Shown here one piece after another: positions 30,929-43,449 of a stretch of 64,000 bases of DNA (its first letter is position 1; each line of letters starts with the position of its first letter). The DNA is taken from NCBI RefSeq assembly GCF_000003195.3, contig NC_012873.2, positions 22,966,347 through 23,030,346 on the forward strand, written 5' to 3'. Source of the DNA: Sorghum bicolor (Eukaryota > Streptophyta > Magnoliopsida > Poales > Poaceae). Made by a program: the position numbers and the translations under genes. The notes below the pieces were generated by a model, which worked only from the letters and a program-made list of their open reading frames with translations, made no database searches and was not told the origin of the DNA.

Positions 30929-33900
30929 TAAGGTCACAACACTTGCTTAGTTCTCCCATCTTCGCTATGGATTCACTAGACACCATCTTCGGGTTCGGTC
31001 CACACCATATCCTTTACGTGGTTCATCTAGTGCACCTAGATGAGATGCAATATACAAGTGTATGAATATATGGAAGTATAATAGATGATGCATCACATAC
31101 ACAAGTGCAAAGGTTATACTGGACATACTTAATCACATCATGTTGCTTAACTATATATCACACAACCTATCATGCTAAGATAGAAAGAAAAACAACACCA
31201 AGCATGACAGAAGATCCACAAGGCCACAGGTGTACTATTTAATCACTAACAAGGACATGAATCACACTTAGCAACACGCAAAGCAAGGCAAGGTGAAGCA
31301 AACAACCATAACTAGAATCTGTCCATTTCTGGACTGCAAACAGCAGCTGCATAAATAAATCATACCTTGAGTTCTACAACTCCAAATGACTTAAAACAAG
31401 ATACTATGGAAATCTTATGGAATTTCCTATAATTCATCTTGAATCATAAAAGTATGATTCACAAGTTTTGTAGATCAAATTTATAAAATACAGAAACCCA
31501 TCCAGGAAAGACAGAGAGCAATCAATTATGGGATCCAAATTTACACAGCTGTAGTTTCCAAACCACATGGCCAAATGCCACCGAATTTTAACAGAAGATA
31601 GATACAGGGATTATCTACAACTTTGTTAATACCAAGTTTCTTAGCAAACATAAATAACATGGTGCCATTTGTAAAGCCCTAGAAACTGTCCAGAATCCAC
31701 AGTAGCAAGCAAATAATTATAAACTTATATTTCAAACATGCACTTGGGCAAAACCAACCTAACATACATGTTCCATATATCAAATGAATACCAGAAAACA
31801 TAGTGGCTATTACTAAATCAATTATTTTATTGTCTTTCTTAATTTATTTAGATCATTAGGTGAATTAAGGAACATATACGAAAAAGTGTATAGTAAATTC
31901 TACAAAAACTACAGTAGCTCATGATGTACACATAGTCTACTGTACAAATTTCAAGTCATTTTAGTGAGTTCAGCAACCTCTATGGAAGATACAATAATGC
32001 TTATACAATCAACAATGTGAGAGCAAGATAAATGTAAAACTCAACATTTTATTCAAACACATGACCATACTATGCATCAATATGACATAACAACATAATA
32101 ACAAGGTAGTGGAACAACATTTTCCATTTGTACATCTTTATTGACCATTTAAAACCATTTAAAACTAATTATTAAACATCCAACAAGTTCAATCAATAAC
32201 TGCACATAATACATCCAATAAGCATACAATTTTTACCGCAGCATACACACATTATCAGTAGGCTACCAAAAAAATTTCACCTCATTTAGAGCACTACATC
32301 TACAGTTATGAAAAAAAAAACTAGCATTAAAACCTAGCTGCGCAAATCTATTTTTTACAGTTAAAACTTTAAACTAAAACATACAATATTATATATTGAC
32401 TGGATAGACAATTTTATAAGGATTCCAAAAAAGTCCTAATTTTTCAAAGTTTCTACAAAACAAACACAAATAGATCCGATCGGCACTATTCATGAGTCAC
32501 TGACTTTGCAGTTAGGCCCTCCCCTTTCTTCTAATTCTTGTACAAAGTCCCTGGACGCGATTTTGGAGGAGGCCGTGCAGAAGCTCGTTATTTCCGGTGT
32601 TTCAGCTGCATGTCGTTGGCGGAGAGCCTTAGGGGGGCCGCGTGCACTCGCTCGTGGTTACGGATGGCCGGGAGAGGGCCCATGTCAGCCCCGCCATGCA
32701 CGGCGACAACATGCAGAGGCGATGGCTCGACGCCAGGGCTACTCCAACGGCTAGGGGCGGGGAAAAAGGTGCATCGGGTTGGTGGAGCAGAGACGAAGGT
32801 GATGGAAGGCGCTGCTAGGATAGGGGAGGCATGGAGGGAAGGGAATACAATTGTGGCTTAGAGCTTGCTCATCCGTGGCAGAGCATGCTCGTGTTCCCGC
32901 GATGAAGAGCGGGACCGAGGGCAGCAAGTGAGAGAGAGAGACCGAGGATGAGCGCTCGACTTCGGCCATCACACGAGGGCGCTAAAGGAACATGGCAACA
33001 GTGCTTGGAAGGGTGGGGGCGCAGCTCGTGCATGGCTGCCACGCATAGGATGCGCGTCGGCCGTGGAGGCATTTCTCTTAGCACGTGACATACAGCGAAG
33101 TAGGGATGGTGGGTGCCTATTTTGGTCCAGCTACAAACCGATTTGGACCATGGGCCCAAAGTGAAGTTTTCTCAACTCTAGATGCTCTCCAACTTTAGTT
33201 AAGAGTTCAAGGTCATTAGGGCTACATATTAGTGGGAAAATAGCTGCCAAAATACTATTGTCAATAGATTGACAACAATTAGCAAAACTCAAACTTGATG
33301 GTCAAAACAAGGTCAAACTTGATACAACTTTTTGCATGCTCCTCTTCATAATGTATACTCCACCTTTTATTTTAGTGTCGAGTTGAGTTGCTTAACAAAA
33401 ATACAAGAACGCGGCATGTCAATCTCATATCGGTTAATAAAAATTTGAGTGCTAAAAACTGCAGTAGATTCGATCTTGTGACCCAAATTTGACAAGCTTA
33501 GATAGAGATATGGACTTGGGTCATTAATGCAAGTTTGTAGCACTCAAATGAAAATACAACTTTTATTTAAGGTCAAACTTCATAACTAGTACAGAAGTCA
33601 AACTTTCACTTTGGTCAAAGTAGCAACTTGATAAACCTTGAATTAGGATTTATAGAGCAATCGAGGCATTTTCTAGGCATTTGCTTAACATGAACCTTTT
33701 ATAACTTTTGTAGTAGAGCTCAGTTAGAGTCATATGAACAAGGTTGCAAGGTTTTGTTGGTGTCCCATGATTCCTCTCCGTTAATAAAGTCATTCTAACA
33801 CGGACATAACTTGTCATTTCATGTGACTTTTTAATTACAAACTTCACCAAACTTTTCCAATAGTCAACATAGATAAGAATGGATGTGGGACACATGAAAA

Positions 33901-34035
33901 AAGGATCCATAACATCACTCAAACATACATTTTGAAATGGGCCTATATGTAAGCAAGGGTGCATAATGTCCAAGTTAAGTTGGAGGGCTCATCTTCATAG
34001 ATTGATCTTGACATAATCATCACCACCTAACTTGT
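30929..34035. other. Unassigned, mostly AT-rich repeat-like DNA with a GC-rich island
   Basis: About 3.1 kb without a recognisable protein. From 30929 to 32500 it is AT-rich with many short direct repeats. About 32550-33120 is distinctly GC-rich with short ORFs on both strands that have no recognisable domain, and after 33160 it is AT-rich again. The texture resembles the noncoding interior or long LTR of a degenerate retroelement. I could not find paired ends. Confidence 0.35.
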
Positions 34036-34038
34036 CAT

Positions 34039-34364
34039 CACTATAAAATCTTTTCCGAGACGGGCATTTTGGATTAACCGAGGTGGGCAACAAAAATGCC
34101 TTGAATGAAAGGTCACTGTATATGAGGTATTTTCTTAGACGTTTTGCTGCCCGCCACGGTTAATTGACCAAAAAAATATAAATATCCATGGATAGGCCCG
34201 GCGAGCCCATCCACGAGCCCACCGAGCCCATCCATGATTCATGGCTCGTAGGTGCCTGCAACTGGCCGCCGGATCCACCACGGATGACACAACTGGATCC
34301 ACGCCCCTCATCTCCTCCCCACCGGACACCATCAGCGCCCCTCCTATCCATCCCAATAGATGCG
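34039..34364. mobile_element. CACTA (En/Spm-type) transposon terminus, interrupted by element C
   Basis: The end reads CACTATAAAATCTTTTCCGA. It is followed by subterminal motifs CCGAGACGGGC, ACCGAGGTGGGCA and an inverted copy TGCCCGCCACGGTTAA, as in grass CACTA elements. The three bases before it (CAT, 34036-34038) would be the target duplication. Element C interrupts it at 34365-34369, so the other terminus should lie beyond the window. Confidence 0.6.
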
Positions 34365-34369
34365 CCACC
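34365..34369. repeat. Presumed TSD copy of element C (ccacc)
   Basis: These are the five bases directly before the 5' LTR of C. The partner lies beyond 64000 and cannot be checked. Confidence 0.5.
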
Positions 34370-35087
34370 TGTTGACACCGTTTTTGGGCACGTGTCCGGG
34401 ATCGGTAGAGTATAGATCGGTAGGAAAGGGCAAAGGTAGCTGGTCTGCAGGAGAATTGCTGATGAGGATGGTTGCCGATGAGGAGACGGCTGGATGTAGC
34501 TAAGTCCATGGATGGTAATGTGTCTGTGCCGATGGCCAGCATTAACCTCTGCCGGTGATTGCGGTGAAGAATCTACCGATGATGCGGGGGAAAGACTCGG
34601 AGATTGCCGATTGGTCTATGGTGGCGTCCCAGGCTGTCACGGGGGGATAGATTTATGTTTTTCCTTAGTTATTTAAATCATTTTGTATACGGATTCTGTT
34701 TAATGTGCAATTCGAGTTCTAGTCGTGTCTGGTTGTAGCTCTTTTGAGCAGGGTATAAATGTAGACCCTAGGGCCTTGTAATCAAGACATCTATCAATCA
34801 ATCAAACATACGTTTTTACTCATATTCCAGCATCTACTTTTTCGACGACTTCGTCATATTTCCCTTTTTATTACGAGTTCTTAGGAGTTCGTCGACTTAA
34901 GCTTGGCATATTCTCATGTTCCGCGTGAATACCTCTTGGCCGTGGCATCCGGGCGCATCGCTGTTGTCGGGACCAAAGTATTCGAGTTATCACCTTTGCT
35001 GATAGTAAGGTCAAATCGGCTGACACGCCTTAACGTTTGAATCGGGTATTAGCCCTTTGTCTTTGCAGATCAACTTTTGTATCAACA
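34370..35087 (+). repeat. 5' LTR of element C (718 bp)
   Basis: TGTTGACACC...GTATCAACA. It aligns with the LTRs of B, D and E. A TATA box GGTATAAATG spans about 34752-34761. It is followed by a 7-bp spacer and the PBS. Confidence 0.92.
34753..34760 (+). promoter_or_regulatory. TATA box of the element C LTR
   Basis: GTATAAAT lies inside the LTR, conserved in position with B and D, and is followed by ATCAATCA-type short repeats. Confidence 0.65.
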
Positions 35088-35094
35088 CATCTTT

Positions 35095-35112
35095 TGGCAC
35101 GCCCGGTGGGAC
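35095..35112 (+). other. Primer-binding site, element C
   Basis: TGGCACGCCCGGTGGGAC lies seven bases after the LTR end. D has the same site with one difference (CAGTGG). Its placement supports the LTR boundary; the tRNA is not assigned. Confidence 0.8.
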
Positions 35113-35134
35113 CAGATTCAAGATCAGGATCAAC

Positions 35135-38100
35135 ATGTCGAATACTGAGTTCGACTTGGAGAACGTCATCCCTGTAATAGAAGATAGCCTCAAAGATGAG
35201 CAGAAGCAGGCTATTGCGAAGGCTATGGAGGATTATAAACAGCAATGTCTCAAGGCTTTCAGCGTAAACAGGAGTGGCGAGGTGACCCAGAAGGAAGCAC
35301 TGCCGATGCCTCGGCAGGTTACTATTGAAGTCAATCCTGGTAAACTCCAAGACATGGTCGATAGTGCTGTCAACCGTGCCTTGATCAACCAAGCTGGTGT
35401 ACTGTCCAATACGGTTTTCAATGCTGTGGCTAGAACTTTCAAGGAAGGACAGTTGCCACCAAATTACGTGGGCCCTTCTCATCATCAGCCAGGATCACCG
35501 ATGGTCACGGATCCATCGGCTGCTATAGCCGCTGCGGGCACGGAAATTCCTGTTCCTCCAAGTACTTTAGGAGTCACCAATGCACAATCTACGCCGATGA
35601 CAAGTAATCCACCGACTTCAGATCGGCAGATTAAGCTCGCTACAGATCTGTTGGCATCGGCGATGTCGGGATCGATTCCTCCTCCTAACTGGTGGGGTTA
35701 TGGTATGCCTCCAGAGTTGACCACACCTGGTACATCTCAGACGACTGATGTGAGGGGCAAGGCTCCTATGGCATCGACACCCCCAAATATGCCGATGAAT
35801 CAGAGTCCCCAGTATACTACAACCACTACTGCAAGGCCTTACACTGGGAATTCTCAAGCTCCAACGTTCCAGATGCCTAATGCGTCGGCAGATTTAATGA
35901 TGACGCAACAGAGGTTTACAACTCAGCCAGGGTATGTCAATTCAATGATGATGCCCAATTACCAGTCATCGGCAGGACGTATGCCGATGAATGCTAATAG
36001 TGGATGGCTTGGGCAGCAAGTCTTTTCGCAAATGCCCCAACAGAATCATCAGGCTACAGGGTTCCAGCAAGGCCAGATTTACCCCGGGTTCCATAATCTG
36101 GGACTACCCAACCAGCCAATGAATCTTGGGCAACAAATCGGCGGACAGCAGATCGGCGCACAGCAGTTTGGTGATCTGCAGATGGGTGGCCAAATGATTA
36201 ACCCAATGTTCCATGTAGATCGTGCGCCGCACAGACACGTGGAAGCTTACCAGCACGTGCCGGATCCGCAACCGTCTCATCGGCAAGATGCCGATGCTTA
36301 TTGGGCCGATAAGATTGCTGAAGTGATGAGAGATCAATTTGGGATAAAACCCAAAGTCAACACTTACTCTTATCGGACGCCGTATCCTCCCGCATATGAT
36401 TTGATCCTGCTCCCAAATCGGTACAAGGTACCGGATTTTACTAAGTTTTCTGGGCAGGATGACACGTCAACCATGGAGCACGTCAACAGGTTCATCATCC
36501 AGTGCGGAGAGGCTGCTAATAGGGACGAGTTAAGGGTTCGCTTGTTCTCGTCATCATTGTCTGGATCGGCTTTCACCTGGTTTATATCGTTACCTCCCAA
36601 CTCAGTGATTACTTGGGCCGATCTGGAGAAACAATTCCACAAATACTTCTTTTCTGGTGTCCATGAGAAGAAGATCACCGATTTGGTCAAATTGAGGCAA
36701 CGCAATGATGAATCGGTTGAAAGTTTTGTGCAGAGGATATGGGAGGTCAAAAACAAATGCTATAGCCTGGTTCTGGATGATCGGTGGCTACCGGATTTGG
36801 CTTTACAGGGTTTATTGCCGCACATAAGGGACAAGTATGCATCTCAGGAGTTTGAAAGCTTATGTCATTTGGTGTAGAGAATTTCTGATCAAGATATCAA
36901 GCCTTTCGAGCCCAAGAGAGCATGGAATAAAAAGGTATCATTTGTGGATGAAGCGGCAAGCTCGGACTATGATGAAGAACCAGTCATCGTCTTGGCAGAA
37001 TGGGTGAAAAATAATAAGCCGATGTCTTGTCCTTTTGGACATAAGTAGCCAGAGAAGTTCGCGTTTGACATCACTAAGGCTGATAGGATATTTGACTTTC
37101 TACTTCAAAAAGGTCAAATCAAATTGTCACCCAATCATGTGATCCCACCGGCTGAGGAATTGAAAAAGATGAAATATTGTAAGTGGCATAATGCAAATTC
37201 TCACGACAATAATGAGTGTAAAGTTTTTAGACAGCAGTTACAATCGGCTAAAGAATCTGGGAGGATCAAATTTGACAGCTCCAAAACTCAAAAGCCGATG
37301 AAGATTGATCAACACCCTTTCCCAACAAACATGCTGGATGCTAAGGGAAAGGCCAAGGTCCTAACATCGGAAGCAGCTGAAAGAAGTGCATCGGTGGATC
37401 CTCAGCATCAGATCACTACTGCCGATGCAAAGGGAAAAGGCTTGATCCAGGAAGGAACCAACTCAGGAAGGCCTCCCCGATCTGGTATTGTGATAACTCA
37501 CAGAAGGCCTCGGGAAACTTGGCAGCAACGTGAGGATCGGTATCGGCTCCAGTAAGAGGACTATCGTCGGGAAGAAGAAAGACGCCGGCAGGAATGGAAT
37601 CGGCATAGAGATCACTGGAATTGTCCGTTCTTCATCCATTGCTGGGAGGAAAATATCAAGCTTCCTACTGTCAGAGATTGTCCTGAGTGCAACAGTTATG
37701 ATCGGTACGACAGATCCGATCGGCGCTATCACGATGATGATCGGCGATTTAATGGGCTGATTAGGGGAAGAGCGTCCGTTCATGATCGACTGGGGGGCAG
37801 GCTCAGTGTGCACGACAGGCTTGGCGATCGTGTTCAATATTTTCCTAGGAACCAGGAAGAGCTTGAAGAGATGGCTAATGCGCGGGTTCCCGATGAGTTC
37901 ATTTTTTGCAGAGATGCCAATACTTATCGGATGGAGTCAAGGGAGAGTCGTCGTCCATCGGTGAGGCAGCAGGAACTACCTCCATGGTGTCCAGAGGGGT
38001 TGACCAGGACACAGAAGAGAAGACTGCAGCGCGAGAGGCGAGAGGAGTTAAGCAAGGGCGAGAACTCTGGTCGATCTGGGGATCAGCAATCAGATCCTAA

Positions 38101-38791
38101 GGGGAAAGGGCCATCGGCAGATGTCAACATGGTATTTATGTTGCCGATGGAATTCCTGGCGCCGTCTAGTGATGATGAGCTAGAGTTTTCCGACCAAATA
38201 GCTCAGTTGGCTCTGGATCCAATGACAGCCATATTTGAAAAGCCTGCCGATGATGAAAGGCAACATCTTAAGGCTCTATTTGTCAAAGGAAGAGTGGATG
38301 GTGAGCCAATGACCAAAATTTTGATTGATGGTGGAGCTGCTATCAATATCATGCCATATGCAGTGTATCGGAAGCTTGGGAGAGGAGATCAGGATTTGAC
38401 CAAGACTGATATGATGCTCAAGGACTTTGAAGGCAACGTGTCTCCGGTAAAGGGAGCCGTATGCGTTGAGTTGACCATCGGCAGTAAAACCTTGCCGACA
38501 ACCTTCTTCGTGATCAGTGGAAAGGGTGCTTATAACTTGCTATTGGGGAGAGATTGGATTCATGCCAATTGTTGCATCCCGTCTACAATGCACCAATGCT
38601 TGGTTCAGTGGGTAGGCGACAAGATTGAAATTGTCCTGAGAGATTCTTCCTATGTTATTGCATCGGCAGAGGCAAACACCTACGAAAGAACTAGGTGTAT
38701 TTCAGGAGAGGCCTGGGAAAGAGATTTTCTCAAGGTTGTCGATTATGAAATTCCACCGATCCAAGCAGTCGGTTCTAATGAAGGTTTTTAA
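35135..38791 (+). pseudogene. gag: gag-protease of element C (three stops)
   Basis: The frame starts at ATG 35135 (MSNTEFDLENVIPV) and holds to TAA 38789-38791. It has an N-terminal helical part, a Gln/Pro/Met-rich linker, a capsid domain (DFTKFSGQDDTSTMEHVNRF, FTWFISLPPNSVITWADLE) and a variant knuckle CKWHNANSHDNNEC with CX2HX4HX4C spacing. The retropepsin site is ILIDGGAAINIMPYAVY near 38320, followed by YNLLLGRDWIH. Interruptions are TAG 36875-36877 (element D has CAG), a TAG near 37047 and TAA 37553-37555. The gag-protease fusion in one frame appears ancestral. This copy is nonfunctional. Confidence 0.9.
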
Positions 38792-38805
38792 TAGATAGGT
38801 TCGCC

Positions 38806-41800
38806 GATGATGGAAAGTTAGGCCAGGGGTTCACATCGGCCGATGATTTGGTAGAAGTAGATATAGGTAGTGGTGATAAGCCTAGACCTACTTTTATTAG
38901 TGCTAAGTTAGATTCTGAGTGTAAGCAGCAGTTAACCGACTTGTTAAAAGAATATAAAGATTTCTTTGCTTGGGATTATACTGAGATGCCTGGTTTAGAC
39001 CGATCAATTGTTGAACATCGGTTGCCTATCAAGTCTGGATTTCGGCCACATCAACAGCCGGCTCGCCGATGTAATCCTAATATTCTTCCTGATATTAAGG
39101 CCGAAATAACCAAACTTATTGAAGCTAAATTTATTCGGCAATGTCGGTATGCCGAATGGATTTCCAATGTTGTTCCAGTCTACAAGAAGAATGGGAAGCT
39201 TCGGGTTTGCATTGATTTCAGGAATCTCAATAAAGCTACGCCGATGGATGGCTACCCAATGCTAGTTGCTGATCTGCTAGTTGATGCTGCGGCTGGGCAT
39301 CGGATCAGCAGCTTTATGGATGGCAGTGCAGGATACAATCAAATATTCATGGCTGAAGAAGATATTCCGAAGACTGCGTTCAGGTGTCCTAGTCACGTTG
39401 GGTTATTTGAATGGGTAGTCATGAGCTTTGGTTTGAAGAATGCTGGTGCTACATATCAGAGAGCTATGAATTTTATATTTCATGAGTTCATTGGCGAGCT
39501 GGTAGAGATTTATATTGATGATGTGGTGATTAAGTCGGGAGACTTCACAAAGCATCTTGACGATTTACGAAAGGTGTTGGAATGCACAAGGAAGCATGGT
39601 TTGAAAATGAATCCCAATAAGTGTGCATTTGGTGTATCGGCAGGACAGTTTCTTGGTTTCATGGTGCATCAAAGGGGGATTGAGATTAGTCGAAGATCTA
39701 TTGATGCCATCAACAAAATAATTGCCCCTACCAACAAGACTGAGCTCCAGTCCTTGATCGGCAAGGTAAATTTTATCAGAAGTTTTATATCTAATTTGTC
39801 TGGTAAAATTCGTGCTTTCAGTCCTCTTCTTAAGTTAAAGGCCGATCAAGAATTTGTTTGGGGGAAGGAACAACAGTTGGCCCTCGAAGAGATCAAGAAT
39901 TATTTAGTGAATCCTCCGGTTCTGATTCCACCTCAGCAGGGGAAGCCCTTCAGATTGTATTTGTCCACCGATGGGATGGTCATCAGTTTAGCTTTAATTC
40001 AAGAATTTGAAGGAAAGGAACGTGTGATTTACTATTTAAGCAGGAGATTGATTGATGCTGAGACCAAGTATTCGGCTGTTGAGAAACTGTGCTTATGCTT
40101 GTACTTCTCCTGTATCAAGTTAAGGCATTATTTGCTATCGGCCGAATGCATGGTTATTTGCAGAGATGATGTGGTCCGATACATGTTGTCTATGCCGATC
40201 ATGAGTGGCAGGATCGGTAAGTGGATTTTGGCATTGTCGGAATTCAATCTGCGTTACGAATCGGCTAAAGCGGTCAAGGGACAGATTATGGCCGATTTTG
40301 TAACTCAACATTGTGGTACGGTGGGGGGCTTTGGAAATTGTACCTTGGACGCTCTTCTTTGATGGATCCACATGTGACCAGGGGGCAGGAATTGGCATAG
40401 TATTAATTTCCCCTTGGGGAAGGAAGTATGAGTTTTCTTTGCCGATTGCTGCGACATCCACAAATAATCAGGCAGAGTATCAGGCTTTGATAAAGGGTTT
40501 GGAATTGTAGAGGGAAGTTCATGCTGATGTTGTTGAAATCTTCGGGGATTCTATGCTAGTTATAAATCAATTGGTTGGAAGCTATGAATGCCGAAGCGAA
40601 GTCTTGATAACTTATTATGAAAGGAGCATGCAACTGTTGAAGGAATTCAAGGATTTCCGGTTAGAGCATGTTCCTCGATTGCATAATGAAGAGGCCAATC
40701 GGTTGGCTCAGCATGCCTCAGGGTAACAGCCCATGATTAATACGATATCGGTAATCGGTGCCGATGATTGGAGAAAAGAAATCATTGATTATTTGAAAGA
40801 TCCGTCCAAGAAAGTTGAGCGGCGTGTTCGGTTTCAAGCTACCAAGTATGTGCTCCTTGAAAATGAGTTGTATTACCGAACTATTGATGGAATTCTTCTC
40901 AAATGCTTAAGTGATGATGAGGCCAAGAATTTGATGGGAGAAATCCTTGAAGGGGTGTGCGGAGCACATCAATCGGCATTCAAGATGAAGTGGATGATCA
41001 GAAGAAATGGGTATTATTGGCCGACTATACTTGAGGATTGCTTTAAGTACTTTAAAGGGTGTCAAGGATGTCAGAAGTTCGGCAACATTCAAAGGGCGCC
41101 TGCATCGGCCATGAATCCTATCATCAAGCCTTGGTGCGGGGATGGGCTATTGACTTAATCGGCCAGGTTTATCCACCGTCCAGCAAAGGGCATAAGTTTA
41201 TCTTGGTTGCCACTGATTATTTCACTAAGTGGGTTGAAGCTATCCCTTTAAAGAAAGTTACATCGGCCAATATGATTGATTTCGTGAAAGAGCATATTAT
41301 CTACCGATTTGGGATTCCTCAAACAATTACTACCGATCAGGGTACTATGTTCACATCGGGGGAGTTTGATGAATTTGCAATCGGTATGGGAATTAAAGTA
41401 TTAAATTCTTCTCCTTACTATGCTCAAGCAAATGGGCAGGCCGAGGCATCTAACAAAGGGATTATCAAGCTTATTAAACGAAAGATCGAAGAAAATCCTA
41501 GGAGGTGGCACACATTGTTGAATGAAGCTTTGTGGTCATACCGAATGGCTTGTCATGGATCGACCAAGGTTTCACCTTATCAGTTGGTGTATGGGCATGA
41601 TGCAGTGTTACCTTGGGAAATTAAGACCGGGTCTAAGCGACTATCTTTTCAAGATCAGTTGATTGCCGATAACTATGCTACTTTAATGACAGACGAGTTG
41701 GATGATCTGGTAGGGCATCGGTTAAGGGCTTTAATGAGTATAGAAGAGAATAAGAAGAGAGTTGCTAGATGGTATGATAAAAAAGTGAAGGCTAAGGAGT

Positions 41801-42021
41801 TTGCCGATGGAGACTTAGTATGGAAATTAATCTTACCGATCAGAACTAAAAGTTCAAAATTTGGGAAGTGGTCTCCCAATTGGGAGGGCCCCTATCGGAT
41901 AAGTCGATCGACTCCTGGTAATGCCTATATTTTAGAAACTCTCGAAGGAGTCGAATTTCCCAAAGCACTAAATGACAAATATCTGAAGAAGTACTACCCA
42001 AGCATATGGGTTGATGCATAA
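38806..42021 (+). pseudogene. pol: RT-RNase H-integrase of element C (frameshifts and stops)
   Basis: The polymerase frame is -1 to gag-pro. RT motifs: KFIRQCRYAEWISNVVPVYK, RVCIDFRNLNKATP, MSFGLKNAGATYQRAMNF and YIDDVVIKSG. RNase H: LFFDGSTCDQGAG, NNQAEYQALIKGL and IFGDSMLVINQL. Integrase: HQSAFKMK...KGCQGCQKF, IDLIGQVYPPS, ITTDQGTMFTS, GQAEASNKGII and NWEGPYRIS. A one-base insertion near 40321-40327, TAG 40508-40510, TAA near 40723-40725 and a four-base deletion near 41134-41140 break it. The start codon homologous to that of D (ATG at the stop-start overlap) is ATA here. It ends TAA 42019-42021. Confidence 0.92.
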
Positions 42022-42031
42022 GAGTTTAAGT

Positions 42032-42117
42032 GCCGATAACACTCCTATCGGCTGGATCAAAATGTGTCTAGGGCCGGACTTAATGTTTTTAAAGGTGCCG
42101 ATAACAGTCCTATCGGC
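42032..42117. other. Paired hairpins between convergent ORFs, element C
   Basis: Two perfect 7-bp inverted repeats, GCCGATA-7 nt-TATCGGC, lie at 42032-42052 and 42097-42117. They lie between the pol stop (42021) and the antisense-gene stop (42179). The same pair occurs in D and E. Confidence 0.75.
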
Positions 42118-42178
42118 GAGACTAAATATCAGGAAGTTTAGAAAACAGAAAGAAGCAAGTATGTTGCTGGTGAAGAGT

Positions 42179-43449
42179 TCACATGTTCAGCAACGCCTGG
42201 ATCGTCGATATAGCACGCAAGTGGATCTGGTTGGCTGCTTCTATCTCCTTGATGTCTTCATCGGTAGAGCCTTCCACTCGCTTCAATTTCTTCTTCAACT
42301 ATAGCGCTTTACGACCATGGACATTTTGCTCTTGCTCAAGGAGTTTGATTGCCTCAAGCAGCTGGTTTTCCTCTTGTTGAGCCTAGGACAAGGCTTCTTC
42401 CACTTGCTTCAGCTCTGCCAATAGGGCTTCTCTTTTTGCTGACAGATTGGAGATCTTGTGCTTCAGTGCATCTCCTGAGGACTTCAAGGCACCAATGCTC
42501 TTATGCTTCTCATCGATAAGAAGCTTTGCCTTCAGCATCTCCTCAGAAAGCTGAGTCTAAGCCGCTCTATCGGCAAGGCGCTGGGCAGCCCTCTGGTACT
42601 GCAGTTGACGGCTCTCCAGATGTGCTGCTTGGAAGAGAACTTCTTCAGCATCGGCGGGGATTTGGCCTCTCAGGGTCTTGAATAAAGCCTTGGCCGGATC
42701 AGAGTCATCAACTAGTTGGGCTGTGTCTTGATGGAAGAGAGCCGATAGTTCTTCCAACTTTGCCCTGACCTCTGCCGATGTGATCCCAACTGCCCGGGAA
42801 GAGCTTGCTTCTTCACCTTCATCTTCAGAGATGTCAATGGCGAAAGAGAACAAACTATCGGGAGAGTCCTGCTCCTAAAAAGGAAAGAAAATGAGTTATC
42901 GTACGGTCAAGTATTGATAAATAATACAGACAGGGGTTGGATAACTTACTTATTTCAGGGCAATCTCTCGCCTCTGACTGGAAGATGCCGATGGAACCAC
43001 AGGTTGATCGCCTGGGATTGCCGACGGGACTATGTCAGCTGAAAGGATGACAGGAGTAATTATAAGATAAGGAAAACAAGTTCATCGGCAATGCTTTTGT
43101 AAAAGTATGTTACCTTGAGGAGGTGCAGTGCTTGTCTGAATCGAGGAGACTACCGATGCTATGATTGAGCCTGCTGGATCGACAGTCTGCTCGCCCATAT
43201 CAATCGATGTGTCTTCTGGCTGAGGTGCTTCTGGCTGGGGCTCTTCTGGTCGGGGTTCTTCCACTTGAGGTACTTCTTGCGGCTGAGAGGGAAATGGTAC
43301 TTGCTGTGTCTATGATTCTGGAGAAGAGGGAGAAGATTCTACCTGAATTGGAGATACCGGGGGAGGGGGGGTGTTGCTACTCTTTGGCGCTTTACTTGTG
43401 CCCTGGTACTCTTGGCACCCTTTCTCTTCGGTTGACTAGACTGGGGGGC
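42179..43449 (-). pseudogene. Antisense PMD gene of element C, exons 4 (part) to 6
   Basis: This is homologous to exons 4-6 of the D antisense gene. Exon 4 runs down to 43114 with a CTCAAG/GTAACA donor. Exon 5 is about 42949-43038 and ends in a TAA codon where D has CAA. Exon 6 is 42179-42874, exactly 696 bp as in D and E, starting after TTTTTAG and ending TGA. It encodes the coiled-coil C-terminus (LEELSALFHQDTAQLVDDSD). TAG codons at 42557-42559, 42383-42385 and 42299-42301 stand where D has CAG or CAA. Element D is inserted in exon 4. The upstream part continues at 55838-56073. Confidence 0.85.
43445..43449. repeat. TSD of element D, left copy (ggggc)
   Basis: GGGGC directly before the D LTR end at 43450 matches 55838-55842. 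Confidence 0.95.

Noticed and set aside
32506..33159. Short ORFs in the GC-rich island as a host gene
   Set aside because: They overlap on both strands, have no domain and no consistent splice structure; left as unassigned.
34039..34364. Host gene exon suggested by ORFs at 34135-34542
   Set aside because: The ORFs cross the CACTA terminus and the start of the C LTR, so they are chance frames.
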